A stretch of DNA of 64,000 nucleotides, taken from NCBI GenBank assembly GCA_963995525.1, contig OZ023213.1:51455856-51519855 (forward strand), given 5' to 3'. Both the position numbers and the translations under genes were made by a program. Source of the DNA: Escarpia spicata. Lineage: Eukaryota; Annelida; Polychaeta; Sabellida; Siboglinidae. Each line of letters starts with the position of its first letter. Position 1 is the stretch's first letter. Under the pieces are notes generated by a model. That model searched no databases. It was given only the letters and a program-made list of their open reading frames with translations, and was not told where the DNA came from. Below are positions 1 to 15,800 of the stretch, in pieces.

Positions 1-846
1 ACTTTTAATCCTTCTAAACACTTTTGTATCATCCGCAAATTTCAACACCTTGCTTGTTATTTCATCATCCAAATCGTTGATGTATATTAAGAATAATATA
101 GGACCTAATACTGATCCCTGTGGTACCCCACTCAATACCGATTTCCAGTTTGAAGCCTCCCCATCAACTACTACACGTTGTCTTCTGTCAATCAGCCATT
201 GTTCTATCCAGTTTATTATACCATTTCCTATGCCATGGGCCTTTAGTTTAAGCAGTAATCTTTGATGTGGTACTTTGTCAAAAGCTTTTTGAAAATCTAA
301 GTAGACGATATCTACTGGTGTTCCCTCATCTACCCACTTAGTGATGTCTTCCAAAAAACATAACATATTTGTTAAGCATGACCTCGCTTTAAAAAAACCA
401 TGTTGAGATGGGTTTATCAAGTTTTGTTTAACAAGAAAATCCACCATGTGATCTTTAATTAGTCTTTCTAATAATTTACAAATCACTGATGTTAAACTCA
501 CTGGTCTATAGTTCTCTGACTTGTTTCTCGAACCTTTTTTGAATAACGGTATAATGTTTGCTTCTTTCCATTCTAAAGGAACCACTCCCTCTTCTAATGA
601 CAAGTTGAAAACTGTTGCAAGTGGTATGCTAATTTGTTCTACAATTTCCAATAGTAGTTTGGGTGGAATACCATCCACTCCAGGTGATTTATTTTCCTTC
701 ATAGCCCTTATTTTCTTAGCTACCATTTCCGGGGTTACAATTAATTGTCCTAAATAGTCTGAATCTGCCCCCTTGAACTTAGCCTCTGGTATTGGCAGTG
801 AACTAATATCTTCCCTGGTAAACACTGAACTAAAGTACTCATTCCC
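1..846 (-). mobile_element. CR1-like LINE fragment, reverse transcriptase
   Basis: Read right to left, this encodes the middle of a non-LTR reverse transcriptase. Visible blocks are FKARSCLTNMLCFLEDITKW, YLDFQKAFDKVPH (motif A), SGVPQGSVLGPILF (motif B) and an intact FADDTKVF catalytic box near 85-110. Enzymes of this type copy their own RNA into DNA at a nicked target. The copy runs off the left edge, so its C-terminus and 3' end are not in view. At about 846 it stops matching the second copy at 62100-64000, which continues with more N-terminal sequence, so this copy is 5'-truncated, as is usual for LINEs. CR1 clade membership is inferred from residue patterns; a related clade is possible. 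Confidence 0.88.
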
Positions 847-892
847 TTAACGGGACAACAAAATGTTACTGTATTGTATTATATTGTCTTCA
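847..892. other. Junction between LINE and satellite
   Basis: A short AT-rich stretch lies between the truncated LINE end and the first 47-bp satellite monomer. It matches neither neighbour and has no coding potential. Confidence 0.5.
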
Positions 893-3800
893 TACAGAGT
901 CCGGCCCTGGACATTGGTTTTACATGTCCAGCATTAACATACACAGTCCGGCCCTGGGCATTGGTTTTACATGTCCAGCATTAACATACACAGTCCGGCC
1001 CTGGGCATTGATTTTACATGTCCTACATTAACATACACAGTCCGGCCCTGGACATTGGTTTTACATGTCCAGCATTAACATACGCAGTCAGGCCCTGGGC
1101 ATTGATTTTACATGTCCAGCATTAACATACACAGTCAGGCCCTGGACATTGGTTTTACATGTCCAGCATTAACATACACAGTCAGGCCCTGGGCATTGGT
1201 TTTACATGTCCAGCATTAACACACACACAGTCAGGCCCTGGACATTGGTTTTACATGTCCAGCATTAACATACACAGTCAGGCCCTGGACATTGGTTTTA
1301 CATGTCCAGCATTAACATACACAATCCGGCCCTGGACATTGGTTTTACATGTCCAATATTAACATACACAGTCCGGCCTTGGGCATTGGTTTTACATGTC
1401 CAACATTAACATACACAGTCAGACCCTGGACATTGGTTTTACATGTCCAACATCAACATACACAGTCAGGCCCTGGACATTGGTTTTACATGTCCAACAT
1501 CAACATACACAGTCAGGCCCTGGACATTGGTTTTACATGTCCAGCATTAACATACACAGTCCGGCCCTGGACATTGGTTTTACATGTCCAACATTAACAT
1601 ACACAGTCCGGCCCTGGACATTGGTTTTACAAGTCCAGCATTAACATACACAGTCCGGCCCTGGACATTGGTTTTACATGTCCAGCATTAACATACACAG
1701 TCCGGCCCTGGGCATTGATTTTACATGTCCAGCATTAACATACACAGTCCGGCCCTGGACATTGGTTTTACATGTCCAGCATTAACATACACAGTCCGGC
1801 CCTGGACATTGGTTTTACATGTCCAACATTAACATACACAGTCCGGCCCTGGACATTGGTTTTACATGTCCAGCATTAACATACACAGTCCGGCCCTGGG
1901 CATTGGTTTTACATGTCCAGCATTAACATACACAGTCAGCCCCTGGACATTGGTTTTACATGTCCAGCATTAACATACACAGTCCGACCCTGGACATTGG
2001 TTTTACATGTCCAACATCAACATACACAGTCAGGCCCTGGACATTGGTTTTTACATGTCCAGCATTAGCATACAGAGTCCGGCCCTGGACATTGGTTTTA
2101 CATGTCCAGCATTAACATACACAGTCCGGCCCTGGACATTGGTTTTACATGTCCAGCATTAACATACACAGTCAGGCCCTGGGCATTGGTTTTACATGTC
2201 CAGCATTAACATACACATTCAGGCCCTGGACATTGGTTTTACATGTCCAACATTAACATACCCAGTCAGGCCCTGGACATTGGTTTTACATGTCCAGCAT
2301 TAACATACACAGTCATTCCCTGGGCATTGGTTTTACATGTCCAGCATTAACATACACAGTCAGGCCCTGGACATTGGTTTTACATGTCCAGCATTAACAT
2401 ACACAGTCAGTCCCTGGGCATTGGTTTTACATGTCCAGCATTAACATACACAGTCAGGCCCTGGACATTGGTTTTACATGTCCAGCATTAACATACGCAG
2501 TCCGGCCCTGGGCATTGGTTTTACATGTCCAGCATTAACATATATAGTCCGGCCCTGGGCATTGGTTTTATATGTCCAGCATTAACATACACAGTCAGGC
2601 CCTGGACATTGGTTTTACATGTCCAACATTAACATACACAGTCCGGCCCTGGACATTGGTTTTACATGTCCAACATTAACATACACAGTCCGGCCCTGGA
2701 CATTGGTTTTACATGTCCAGCATTAACATACGCAGTCAGCCCCTGGACATTGGTTTTACATGTCCAGCATTAACATACAGAGTCCGGCCCTGGACATTGG
2801 TTTTACATGTCCAGCATTAACATACACAGTCCGGTCCCGGGCATTGGTTTTGCATGTCCAGCATTAACATACACAGTCCGGCCCTGGGCATTGGTTTTAC
2901 ATGTCCAGCATTAACATACACAGTCAGGCCCTGGACATTGGTTTTACATGTCCAGCATTAACATACAGAGTCCGGCCCTGGGCATTGGTTATACATGTCC
3001 AGCATTAACATACACAGTCAGTCCCTGGGCATTGGTTTTAAATGTCCAGCATTAACATACACAGTCAGTCCCTGGGCATTGGTTATACATGTCCAGCATT
3101 AACATACACAGTCCGGCCCTGGGCATTGGTTTTACATGTCCAGCATTAACATACACAGTCCGGCCCTGGGCATTGGTTATACATGTCCAGCATTAACATA
3201 CACAGTCCGGCCCTGGACATTGGTTTTACATGTCCAGCATTAACATACACAGTCAGGCCCTGGGCATTGGTTTTACATGTCCAGCATTAACATATATAGT
3301 CCGGCCCTGGGCATTGGTTTTATATGTCCAGCATTAACATACACATTCCGGCCCTGGGCATTGATTATACATGTCCAGCATTAACATACACAGTCCGGCC
3401 CTGGGCATTGGTTTTACATGTCCAGCATTAACATACACAGTCCGGCCCTGGGTATTGGTTTTACATGTCCAGCATTAACATACACAGTCCGGCCCTGGAC
3501 ATTGGTTTTACATGTCCAACATTAACATACACAGTCCGGCCCTGGACATTGGTTTTACATGTCCAACATTAACATACACAGTCCGGCCCTGGACATTGGT
3601 TTTACATGTCCAGCATTAACATACACAGTCAGCCCCTGGACATTGGTTTTACATGTCCAGCATTAACATACAGAGTCCGGCCCTGGACATTGGTTTTACA
3701 TGTCCAGCATTAACATACACAGTCCGGTCCCGGGCATTGGTTTTGCATGTCCAGCATTAACATACACAGTCCGGCCCTGGGCATTGGTTTTACATGTCCA

Positions 3801-6800
3801 GCATTAACATACACAGTCAGGCCCTGGACATTGGTTTTACATGTCCAGCATTAACATACAGAGTCCGGCCCTGGGCATTGGTTATACATGTCCAGCATTA
3901 ACATACACAGTCAGTCCCTGGGCATTGGTTTTACATGTCCAGCATTAACATACACAGTCCGGCCCTGGGCATTGGTTATACATGTCCAGCATTAACATAC
4001 ACAGTCAGTCCCTGGGCATTGGTTTTAAATGTCCAGCATTAACATACACAGTCAGCCCCTGGGCATTGGTTATACATGTCCAGCATTAACATACACAGTC
4101 CGGCCCTGGGCATTGGTTTTACATGTCCAGCATTAAAATACACAGTCCGGCCCTGGGCATTGGTTATACATGTCCAGCATTAACATACACAGTCCGGCCC
4201 TGGACATTGGTTTTACATGTCCAGCATTAACATACACAGTCAGGCCCTGGGCATTGGTTTTACATGTCCAGCATTAACATACACAGTCAGGCCCTGGACA
4301 TTGGTTTTACATGTCCAAAATTAACATACACAATCAGGCCCTGGACATTGGTTTTACATGTCCAGCATTAACATACACAGTCATTCCCTGGGCATTGGTT
4401 TTACATGTCCAGCATTAACGTACACAGTCAGGCCCTGGACATTGATTATACATGTCCAGCATTAACATACACAGTCCGGCCCTGGGCATTGGTTTTACAT
4501 GTCCAGCATTAACATACACAGTCCGGCCCTGGGCATTGGTTTTACATGTCCAGCATTAACATACACAGTCAGCCCCTGGACATTGGTTTTACATGTCCAG
4601 CATTACCATACACAGTCAGGCCCTGGGCATTGGTTATACATGTGCAGCATTAACATACATAGTCAGACCCTGGGCATTGGTTTTACATGTCCAGTATTAA
4701 CATACACAGTCCGGCCCTGGGCATTGGTTGTATATATCCACCGTTAACATACACAGTCAGACCCCGGGCATTGGTTTTATATGTCCAGCATTAACATACA
4801 CAGTCCGGCCCTGGGCATTGGTTTTACATGTCCAGCATTAACATACACAGTCAGGCCCTGGACATTGGTTTTACATGTCCAGCATTAACATACAGAGTCC
4901 GGCCCTGGGCATTGGTTATACATGTCCAGCATTAACATACACAGTCAGTCCCTGGCATTGGTTTTACATGTCCAGCATTAACATACACAGTCCGGCCCTG
5001 GGCATTGGTTATACATGTCCAGCATTAACATACACAGTCAGTCCCTGGGCATTGGTTTTAAATGTCCAGCATTAACATACACAGTCAGCCCCTGGGCATT
5101 GGTTATACATGTCCAGCATTAACATACACAGTCCGGCCCTGGGCATTGGTTTTACATGTCCAGCATTAACATACACAGTCCGGCCCTGGGCATTGGTTAT
5201 ACATGTCCAGCACTAACATACACAGTCCGGCCCTGGACATTGGTTTTACATGTCCAGCATTAACATACACAGTCAGGCCCTGGGCATTGGTTTTACATGT
5301 CCAGCATTAACATACACAGTCAGGCCCTGGGCATTGGTTTTACATGTCCAGCATTAACATACACAGTCAGGCCCTGGACATTGGTTTTACATGTCCAACA
5401 TTAACATACCCAGTCAGGCCCTGGACATTGGTTTTACATGTCCAGCATTAACATACACAGTCATTCCCTGGGCATTGGTTTTACATGTCCAGCATTAACA
5501 TACACAGTCAGGCCCTGGACATTGGTTTTACATATCCAGCATTAACGTACACAGTCAGTCCCTGGGCATTGGTTTTACATGTCCAGCATTAACATACACA
5601 GTCAGGCCCTGGACATTGGTTTTACATGTCCAGCATTAACATACGCAGTCCGGCCCTGGGCATTGGTTTTACATGTCCAGCATTAACATATATAGTCCGG
5701 CCCTGGGCATTGGTTTTATATGTCCAGCATTAACATACACAGTCAGGCCCTGGGCATTGGTTTTACATGTCCAGCATTAACATACACATTCCGGCCCTGG
5801 GCATTGATTATACATGTCCAGCATTAACATACACAGTCCGGCCCTGGGCATTGGTTTTACATGTCCAGCATTAACATACACAGTCCGGCCCTGGGTATTG
5901 GTTTTACATGTCCAGCATTAACATACACAGTCCGGCCCTGGACATTGGTTTTACATGTCCAACATTAACATACACAGTCCGGCCCTGGACATTGGTTTTA
6001 CATGTCCAACATTAACATACACAGTCCGGCCCTGGACATTGGTTTTACATGTCCAGCATTAACATACACAGTCAGCCCCTGGACATTGGTTTTACATGTC
6101 CAGCATTAACATACACAGTCCGACCCTGGACATTGGTTTTACATGTCCAACATCAACATACACAGTCAGGCCCTGGACATTGGTTTTTACATGTCCAGCA
6201 TTAGCATACAGAGTCCGGCCCTGGACATTGGTTTTACATGTCCAGCATTAACATACACAGTCCGGCCCCGAGCATTGGTTTTACATGTCCAGCATTAACA
6301 TACACAGTCCGGCCCTGGGCATTGGTTTTACAAGTCCAGCATTAACATACACAGTCAGGCCCTGGACATTGGTTTTAAATGCCCAGCATTAACATAGAGA
6401 GTCCGGCCCTGGGCATTGGTTATACATGTCCAACATTAACATACACACTCAGTCCCTGGGCATTGGTTTTACATGTCCAGCATTAACATACACAGTCCGG
6501 CCCTGGGCATTGGTTTTACATGTCCAGCATTAACATACACAGTCCGGCCCTGGGCATTGGTTATACATGTCCAGCATTAATATACACAGTCCGGCCCTGG
6601 ACATTGGTTTTACATGTCCAGCATTAACATACACAGTCAGGCCCTGGGCATTGGTTTTACATGTCCAGCATTAACATACACATTCAGGCCCTGGACATTG
6701 GTTTTACATGTCCAACATTAACATACCCAGTCAGGCCCTGGACATTGGTTTTACATGTCCAGCATTAACATACACAGTCATTCCCTGGGCATTGGTTTTA

Positions 6801-9800
6801 CATGTCCAGCATTAACATACACAGTCAGGCCCTGGACATTGGTTTTACATGTCCAGCATTAACATACACAGTCAGTCCCTGGGCATTGGTTTTACATGTC
6901 CAGCATTAACATACACAGTCAGGCCCTGGACATTGGTTTTACATGTCCAGCATTAACATACGCAGTCCGGCCCTGGGCATTGGTTTTACATGTCCCGCAT
7001 TAACATATATAGTCCGGCCCTGGGCATTGGTTTTATATGTCCAGCATTAACATACACAGTCCGGCCCTGGGTATTGGTTTTACATGTCCAGCATTAACAT
7101 ACACAGTCAGGCCCTGGACATTGGTTTTACATGTCCAACATTAACATACACAGTCCGGCCCTGGACATTGGTTTTACATGTCCAACATTAACATACACAG
7201 TCCGGCCCTGGACATTGGTTTTACATGTCCAGCATTAACATACACAGTCAGCCCCTGGACATTGGTTTTACATGTCCAGCATTAACATACACAGTCCGAC
7301 CCTGGACATTGGTTTTACATGTCCAACATCAACATACACAGTCAGGCCCTGGACATTGGTTTTTAAATGTCCAGCATTAGCATACAGAGTCCGGCCCTGG
7401 ACATTGGTTTTACATGTCCAGCATTAACATACACAGTCCGGCCCCGAGCATTGGTTTTACATGTCCAGCATTAACATACACAGTCCGGCCCTGGGCATTG
7501 GTTTTACATGTCCAGCATTAACATACACAGTCAGGCCCTGGACATTGGTTTTAAATGCCCAGCATTAACATAGAGAGTCCGGCCCTGGGCATTGGTTATA
7601 CATGTCCAACATTAACATACACAGTCAGTCCCTGGGCATTGGTTTTACATGTCCAGCATTAACATACACAGTCCGGCCCTGGGCATTGGTTTTACATGTC
7701 CAGCATTAACATACACAGTCCGGCCCTGGGCTTTGGTTATACATGTCCAGCATTAATATACACAGTCCGGCCCTGGACATTGGTTTTACATGTCCAGCAT
7801 TAACATACACATTCAGGCCCTGGACATTGGTTTTACATGTCCAACATTAACATACCCAGTCAGGCCCTGGACATTGGTTTTACATGTCCAGCATTAACAT
7901 ACACAGTCATTCCCTGGGCATTGGTTTTACATGTCCAGCATTAACATACACAGTCAGGCCCTGGACATTGGTTTTACATGTCCAGCATTAACATACACAG
8001 TCAGTCCCTGGGCATTGGTTTTACATGTCCAGCATTAACATACACAGTCAGGCCCTGGACATTGGTTTTACATGTCCAGCATTAACATACGCAGTCCGGC
8101 CCTGGGCATTGGTTTTACATGTCCAGCATTAACATATATAGTCCGGCCCTGGGCATTGGTTTTATATGTCCAGCATTAACATACACAGTCAGGCCCTGGG
8201 CATTGGTTTTACATGTCCAGCATTAACATACACAGTCCGGCCCTGGGCATTGATTATACATGTCCAGCATTAACATACACAGTCCGGCCCTGGGCATTGG
8301 TTTTACATGTCCAGCATTAACATACACAGTCCGGCCCTGGGTATTGGTTTTACATGTCCAGCATTAACATACACAGTCAGGCCCTGGACATTGGTTTTAC
8401 ATGTCCAACATTAACATACACAGTCCGGCCCTGGACATTGGTTTTACATGTCCAACATTAACATACACAGTCCGGCCCTGGACATTGGTTTTACATGTCC
8501 AGCATTAACATACACAGTCAGCCCCTGGACATTGGTTTTACATGTCCAGCATTAACATACAGAGTCCGGCCCTGGACATTGGTTTTACATGTCCAGCATT
8601 AACATACACAGTCCGGTCCCGGGCATTGGTTTTGCATGTCCTGCATTAACATACACAGTCCGGCCCTGGGCATTGGTTTTACATGTCCAGCATTAACATA
8701 CACAGTCAGGCCCTGGACATTGGTTTTACATGTCCAGCATTAACATACAGAGTCCGGCCCTGGGCATTGGTTATACATGTCCAGCATTAACATACACAGT
8801 CAGTCCCTGGGCATTGGTTTTAAATGTCCAGCATTAACATACACAGTCAGCCCCTGGGCATTGGTTATACATGTCCAGCATTAACATACACAGTCCGGCC
8901 CTGGGCATTGGTTTTACATGTCCAGCATTAACATACACAGTCCGGCCCTGGGCATTGGTTATACATGTCCAGCATTAACATACACAGTCCGGCCCTGGAC
9001 ATTGGTTTTACATGTCCAGCATTAACATACACAGTCCGGCCCTGGGCATTGGTTATACATGTCCAGCATTAACATACACAGTCAGTCCCTGGGCATTGGT
9101 TTTACATGTCCAGCATTAACATACACAGTCCGGCCCTGGGCATTGGTTATACATGTCCAGCATTAACATACACAGTCAGTCCCTGGGCATTGGTTTTAAA
9201 TATCCAGCATTAACATACACAGTCAGCCCCTGGGCATTGGTTATACATGTCCAGCATTAACATACAGAGTCCGGCCCTGGGCATTGGTTTTACATGTCCA
9301 GCATTAAAATACACAGTCCGGCCCTGGGCATTGGTTATACATGTCCAGCATTAACATACACAGTCCGGCCCTGGACATTGGTTTTACATGTCCAGCATTA
9401 ACATACACAGTCAGGCCCTGGGCATTGGTTTTACATGTCCAGCATTAACATACACAGTCAGGCCCTGGACATTGGTTTTACATGTCCAACATTAACATAC
9501 ACAATCAGGCCCTGGACATTGGTTTTACATGTCCAGCATTAACATACACAGTCATTCCCTGGGCATTGGTTTTACATGTCCAGCATTAACGTACACAGTC
9601 AGGCCCTGGACATTGATTATACATGTCCAGCATTAACATACACAGTCCGGCCCTGGGCATTGGTTTTACATGTCCAGCATTAACATACACAGTCCGGCCC
9701 TGGGCATTGGTTTTACATGTCCAGCATTAACATACACAGTCAGCCCCTGGACATTGGTTTTACATGTCCAGCATTACCATACACAGTCAGGCCCTGGGCA

Positions 9801-12800
9801 TTGATTATACATGTGCAGCATTAACATACATAGTCAGACCCTGGGCATTGGTTTTACATGTCCAGTATTAACATACACAGTCCGGCCCTGGGCATTGGTT
9901 TTATATATCCACCGTTAACATACACAGTCAGACCCCGGGCATTGGTTTTATATGTCCAGCATTAACATACACAGTCCGGCCCTGGGCATTGGTTTTACAT
10001 GTCCAGCATTAACATACACAGTCAGGCCCTGGACATTGGTTTTACATGTCCAGCATTAACATACAGAGTCCGGCCCTGGGCATTGGTTATACATGTCCAG
10101 CATTAACATACACAGTCAGTCCCTGGGCATTGGTTTTACATGTCCAGCATTAACATACACAGTCCGGCCCTGGGCATTGGTTATACATGTCCAGCATTAA
10201 CATACACAGTCAGTCCCTGGGCATTGGTTTTAAATGTCCAGCATTAACATACACAGTCAGCCCCTGGGCATTGGTTATACATGTCCAGCATTAACATACA
10301 CAGTCCGGCCCTGGGCATTGGTTTTACATGTCCAGCATTAACATACACAGTCCGGCCCTGGGCATTGGTTATACATGTCCAGCACTAACATACACAGTCC
10401 GGCCCTGGACATTGGTTTTACATGTCCAGCATTAACATACACATTCAGGCCCTGGGCATTGGTTTTACATGTCCAGCATTAACATACACAGTCAGGCCCT
10501 GGGCATTGGTTTTACATGTCCAGCATTAACATACACAGTCAGGCCCTGGACATTGGTTTTACATGTCCAACATTAACATACCCAGTCAGGCCCTGGACAT
10601 TGGTTTTCCATGTCCAGCATTAACATACACTCATTCCCTGGGCATTGGTTTTACATGTCCAGCATTAACATACACAGTCAGGCCCTGGACATTGGTTTTA
10701 CATGTCCAGCATTAACATACACAGTCAGTCCCTGGGCATTGGTTTTACATGTCCAGCATTAACATACACAGTCAGGCCCTGGATATTGGTTTTACATGTC
10801 CAGCATTAACATACGCAGTCCGGCCCTGGGCATTGGTTTTACATGTCCAGCATTAACATATATAGTCCGGCCCTGGGCATTGGTTTTATATGTCCAGCAT
10901 TAACATACACAGTCAGGCCCTGGACATTGGTTTTACATGTCCAGCATTAACATACACATTCCGGCCCTGGGCATTGATTATACATTTCCAGCATTAACAT
11001 ACACAGTCCGGCCCTGGGCATTGGTTTTACATGTCCAGCATTAACATACACAGTCCGGCCCTGGGTATTGGTTTTACATGTCCAGCATTAACATACACAG
11101 TCCGGCCCTGGACATTGGTTTTACATGTCCAACATTAACATACACAGTCCGGCCCTGGACATTGGTTTTACATGTCCAACATTAACATACACAGTCCGGC
11201 CCTGGACATTGGTTTTACATGTCCAGCATTAACATACACAGTCAGCCCCTGGACATTGGTTTTACATGTCCAGCATTAACATACAGAGTCCGGCCCTGGA
11301 CATTGGTTTTACATGTCCAGCATTAACATACACAGTCCGGTCCCGGGCATTGGTTTTGCATGTCCAGCATTAACATACACAGTCCGGCACTGGGCATTGG
11401 TTTTACATGTCCAGCATTAACATACACAGTCAGGCCCTGGACATTGGTTTTACATGTCCAGCATTAACATACAGAGTCCGGCCCTGGGCATTGGTTATAC
11501 ATGTCCAGCATTAACATACACAGTCAGTCCCTGGGCATTGGTTTTACATGTCCAGCATTAACATACACAGTCCGGCCCTGGGCATTGGTTATACATGTCC
11601 AGCATTAACATACACAGTCAGTCCCTGGGCATTGGTTTTAAATGTCCAGCACTAACATACACAGTCAGCCCCTGGGCATTGGTTATACATGTCCAGCATT
11701 AACATACACAGTCCGGCCCTGGGCATTGGTTTTACATGTCCAGCATTAACATACACAGTCCGGCCCTGGGCATTGGTTATACATGTCCAGCATTAACATA
11801 CACAGTCCGGCCCTGGACATTGGTTTTACATGTCCAGCATTAACATACACAGTCAGGCCCTGGGCATTGGTTTTACATGTCCAGCATTAACATACACAGT
11901 CAGGCCCTGGACATTGGTTTTACATGTCCAACATTAACATACACAATCAGGCCCTGGACATTGGTTTTACATGTCCAGCATTAACATACACAGTCATTCC
12001 CTGGGCATTGGTTTTACATGTCCAGCATTAACGTACACAGTCAGGCCCTGGACATTGATTATACATGTCCAGCATTAACATACACACTCCGGCCCTGGGC
12101 ATTGGTTTTACATGTCCAGCATTAACATACACAGTCCGGCCCTGGGCATTGGTTTTACATGTCCAGCATTAACATACACAGTCAGCCCCTGGACATTGGT
12201 TTTACATGTCCAGCATTACCATACACAGTCAGGCCCTGGGCATTGATTATACATGTGCAGCATTAACATACATAGTCAGGCCCTGGGCATTGGTTTTACA
12301 TGTCCAGTATTAACATACACAGTCCGGCCCTGGGCATTGGTTTTATATATCCACCGTTAACATACACAGTCAGACCCCGGGCATTGGTTTTATATGTCCA
12401 GCATTAACATACACAGTCCGGCCCTGGGCATTGGTTTTACATGTCCAGCATTAACATACACAGTCAGGTCCCGGGCATTGGTTTTACATGTCCAGCATTA
12501 ACATACACAGTCCGGCCCTGGGCATTGGTTTTACATGTCCAGCATTAACATACACAGTCCGGCCCTGGGCATTGGTTATACATGTCCAGCATTAACATAC
12601 ACAGTCCGGCCCTGGACATTGGTTTTACATGTCCAGCATTAACATACACAGTCAGGCCCTGGGCATTGGTTTTACATGTCCAGCATTAACATACACAGTC
12701 AGGCCCTGGGCATTGGTTTTACATGTCCAGCATTAACATACACAGTCAGTCCCTGGAAATTGGTTTTACATGTCCAGCATTAACATACACAGCCATTCCC

Positions 12801-15800
12801 TGGGCATTGGTTTTACATGTCCAGCATTAACATACACAGTCAGGCCCTGGACATTGGTTTTACATGTCCAGCATTAACATACACAGTCAGTCCCTGGGCA
12901 TTGGTTTTACATGTCCAGCATTAACATACACAGTCAGGCCCTGGACATTGGTTTTACATGTCCAGCATTAACATACGCAGTCCGGCCCTGGGCATTGGTT
13001 TTACATGTCCAGCATTAACATATATATTCCGGCCCTGGGCATTGGTTTTATATGTCCAGCATTAACATACACAGTCAGGCCCTGGGCATTGGTTTTACAT
13101 GTCCAGCATTAACATACACATTCCGGCCCTGGGCATTGATTATACATGTCCAGCATTAACATACACAGTCCGGCCCTGGGCATTGGTTTTACATGTCCAG
13201 CATTAACATACACAGTCCGGCCCTGGGTATTGGTTTTACATGTCCAGCATTAACATACACAGTCCGGCCCTGGACATTGGTTTTACATGTCCAACATTAA
13301 CATACACAGTCCGGCCCTGGACATTGGTTTTACATGTCCAACATTAACATACACAGTCCGGCCCTGGACATTGGTTTTACATGTCCAGCATTAACATACA
13401 CAGTCAGCCCCTGGACATTGGTTTTACATGTCCAGCATTAACATACAGAGTCCGGCCCTGGACATTGGTTTTACATGTCCAGCATTAACATACACAGTCC
13501 GGTCCCGGGCATTGGTTTTGCATGTCCAGCATTAACATACACAGTCCGGCCCTGGGCATTGGTTTTACATGTCCAGCATTAACATACACAGTCAGGCCCT
13601 GGACATTGGTTTTACATGTCCAGCATTAACATACAGAGTCCGGCCCTGGGCATTGGTTATACATGTCCAGCATTAACATACACAGTCAGTCCCTGGGCAT
13701 TGGTTTTACATGTCCAGCATTAACATACACAGTCCGGCCCTGGGCATTGGTTATACATGTCCAGCATTAACATACACAGTCAGTCCCTGGGCATTGGTTT
13801 TAAATGTCCAGCATTAACATACACAGTCAGCCCCTGGGCATTGGTTATACATGTCCAGCATTAACATACACAGTCCGGCCCTGGGCATTGGTTTTACATG
13901 TCCAGCATTAAAATACACAGTCCGGCCCTGGGCATTGGTTATACATGTCCAGCATTAACATACACAGTCCGGCCCTGGACATTGGTTTTACATGTCCAGC
14001 ATTAACATACACAGTCAGGCCCTGGGCATTGGTTTTACATGTCCAGCATTAACATACACAGTCAGGCCCTGGACATTGGTTTTACATGTCCAACATTAAC
14101 ATACACAATCAGGCCCTGGACATTGGTTTTACATGTCCAGCATTAACATACACAGTCATTCCCTGGGCATTGGTTTTACATGTCCAGCATTAACGTACAC
14201 AGTCAGGCCCTGGACATTGATTATACATGTCCAGCATTAACATACACAGTCCGGCCCTGGGCATTGGTTTTACATGTCCAGCATTAACATACACAGTCCG
14301 GCCCTGGGCATTGGTTTTACATGTCCAGCATTAACATACACAGTCAGCCCCTGGACATTGGTTTTACATGTCCAGCATTACCATACACAGTCAGGCCCTG
14401 GGCATTGATTATACATGTGCAGCATTAACATACATAGTCAGACCCTGGGCATTGGTTTTACATGTCCAGTATTAACATACACAGTCCGGCCCTGGGCATT
14501 GGTTTTATATATCCACCGTTAACATACACAGTCAGACCCCGGGCATTGCTTTTATATGTCCAGCATTAACATACACAGTCCGGCCCTGGGCATTGGTTTT
14601 ACATGTCCAGCATTAACATACACAGTCAGGCCCTGAACATTGGTTTTACATGTCCAGCATTAACATACAGAGTCCGGCCCTGGGCATTGGTTATACATGT
14701 CCAGCATTAACATACACAGTCAGTCCCTGGGCATTGGTTTTACATGTCCAGCATTAACATACACAGTCCGGCCCTGGGCATTGGTTATACATGTCCAGCA
14801 TTAACATACACAGTCAGTCCCTGGGCATTGGTTTTAAATGTCCAGCATTAACATACACAGTCAGCCCCTGGGCATTGGTTATACATGTCCAGCATTAACA
14901 TACACAGTCCGGCCCTGGGCATTGGTTTTACATGTCCAGCATTAACATACACAGTCCGGCCCTGGGCATTGGTTATACATGTCCAGCACTAACATACACA
15001 GTCCGGCCCTGGACATTGGTTTTACATGTCCAGCATTAACATACACAGTCAGGCCCTGGGCATTGGTTTTACATGTCCAGCATTAACATACACAGTCAGG
15101 CCCTGGGCATTGGTTTTACATGTCCAGCATTAACATACACAGTCAGGCCCTGGACATTGGTTTTACATGTCCAACATTAACATACCCAGTCAGGCCCTGG
15201 ACATTGGTTTTACATGTCCAGCATTAACATACACAGTCATTCCCTGGGCATTGATTTTACATGTCCAGCATTAACATACACAGTCAGGCCCTGGACATTG
15301 GTTTTACATGTCCAGCATTAACATACACAGTCAGTCCCTGGGCATTGGTTTTACATGTCCAGCATTAACATACACAGTCAGGCCCTGGACATTGGTTTTA
15401 CATGTCCAGCATTAACATACGCAGTCCGGCCCTGGGCATTGGTTTTACATGTCCAGCATTAACATATATAGTCCGGCCCTGGGCATTGGTTTTATATGTC
15501 CAGCATTAACATACACAGTCAGGCCCTGGGCATTGGTTTTACATGTCCAGCATTAACATACACATTCCGGCCCTGGGCATTGATTATACATGTCCAGCAT
15601 TAACATACACAGTCCGGCCCTGGGCATTGGTTTTACATGTCCAGCATTAACATACACAGTCCGGCCCTGGGTATTGGTTTTACATGTCCAGCATTAACAT
15701 ACACAGTCCGGCCCTGGACATTGGTTTTACATGTCCAACATTAACATACACAGTCCGGCCCTGGACATTGGTTTTACATGTCCAACATTAACATACACAG

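Noticed and set aside
50..757. Plus-strand ORFs at 50-265 and 521-757 (and the matching ones at 62975-63190 and 63418-63645)
   Set aside because: Antisense shadows of the reverse transcriptase on the minus strand.
1159..5075. Several ORFs of 66-82 codons with a repeating GIGFTCPALTYT-type peptide
   Set aside because: They arise because a 47-bp unit cycles through all three frames with few stops. There is no start context, no conservation of frame, and the same peptide appears in overlapping frames.
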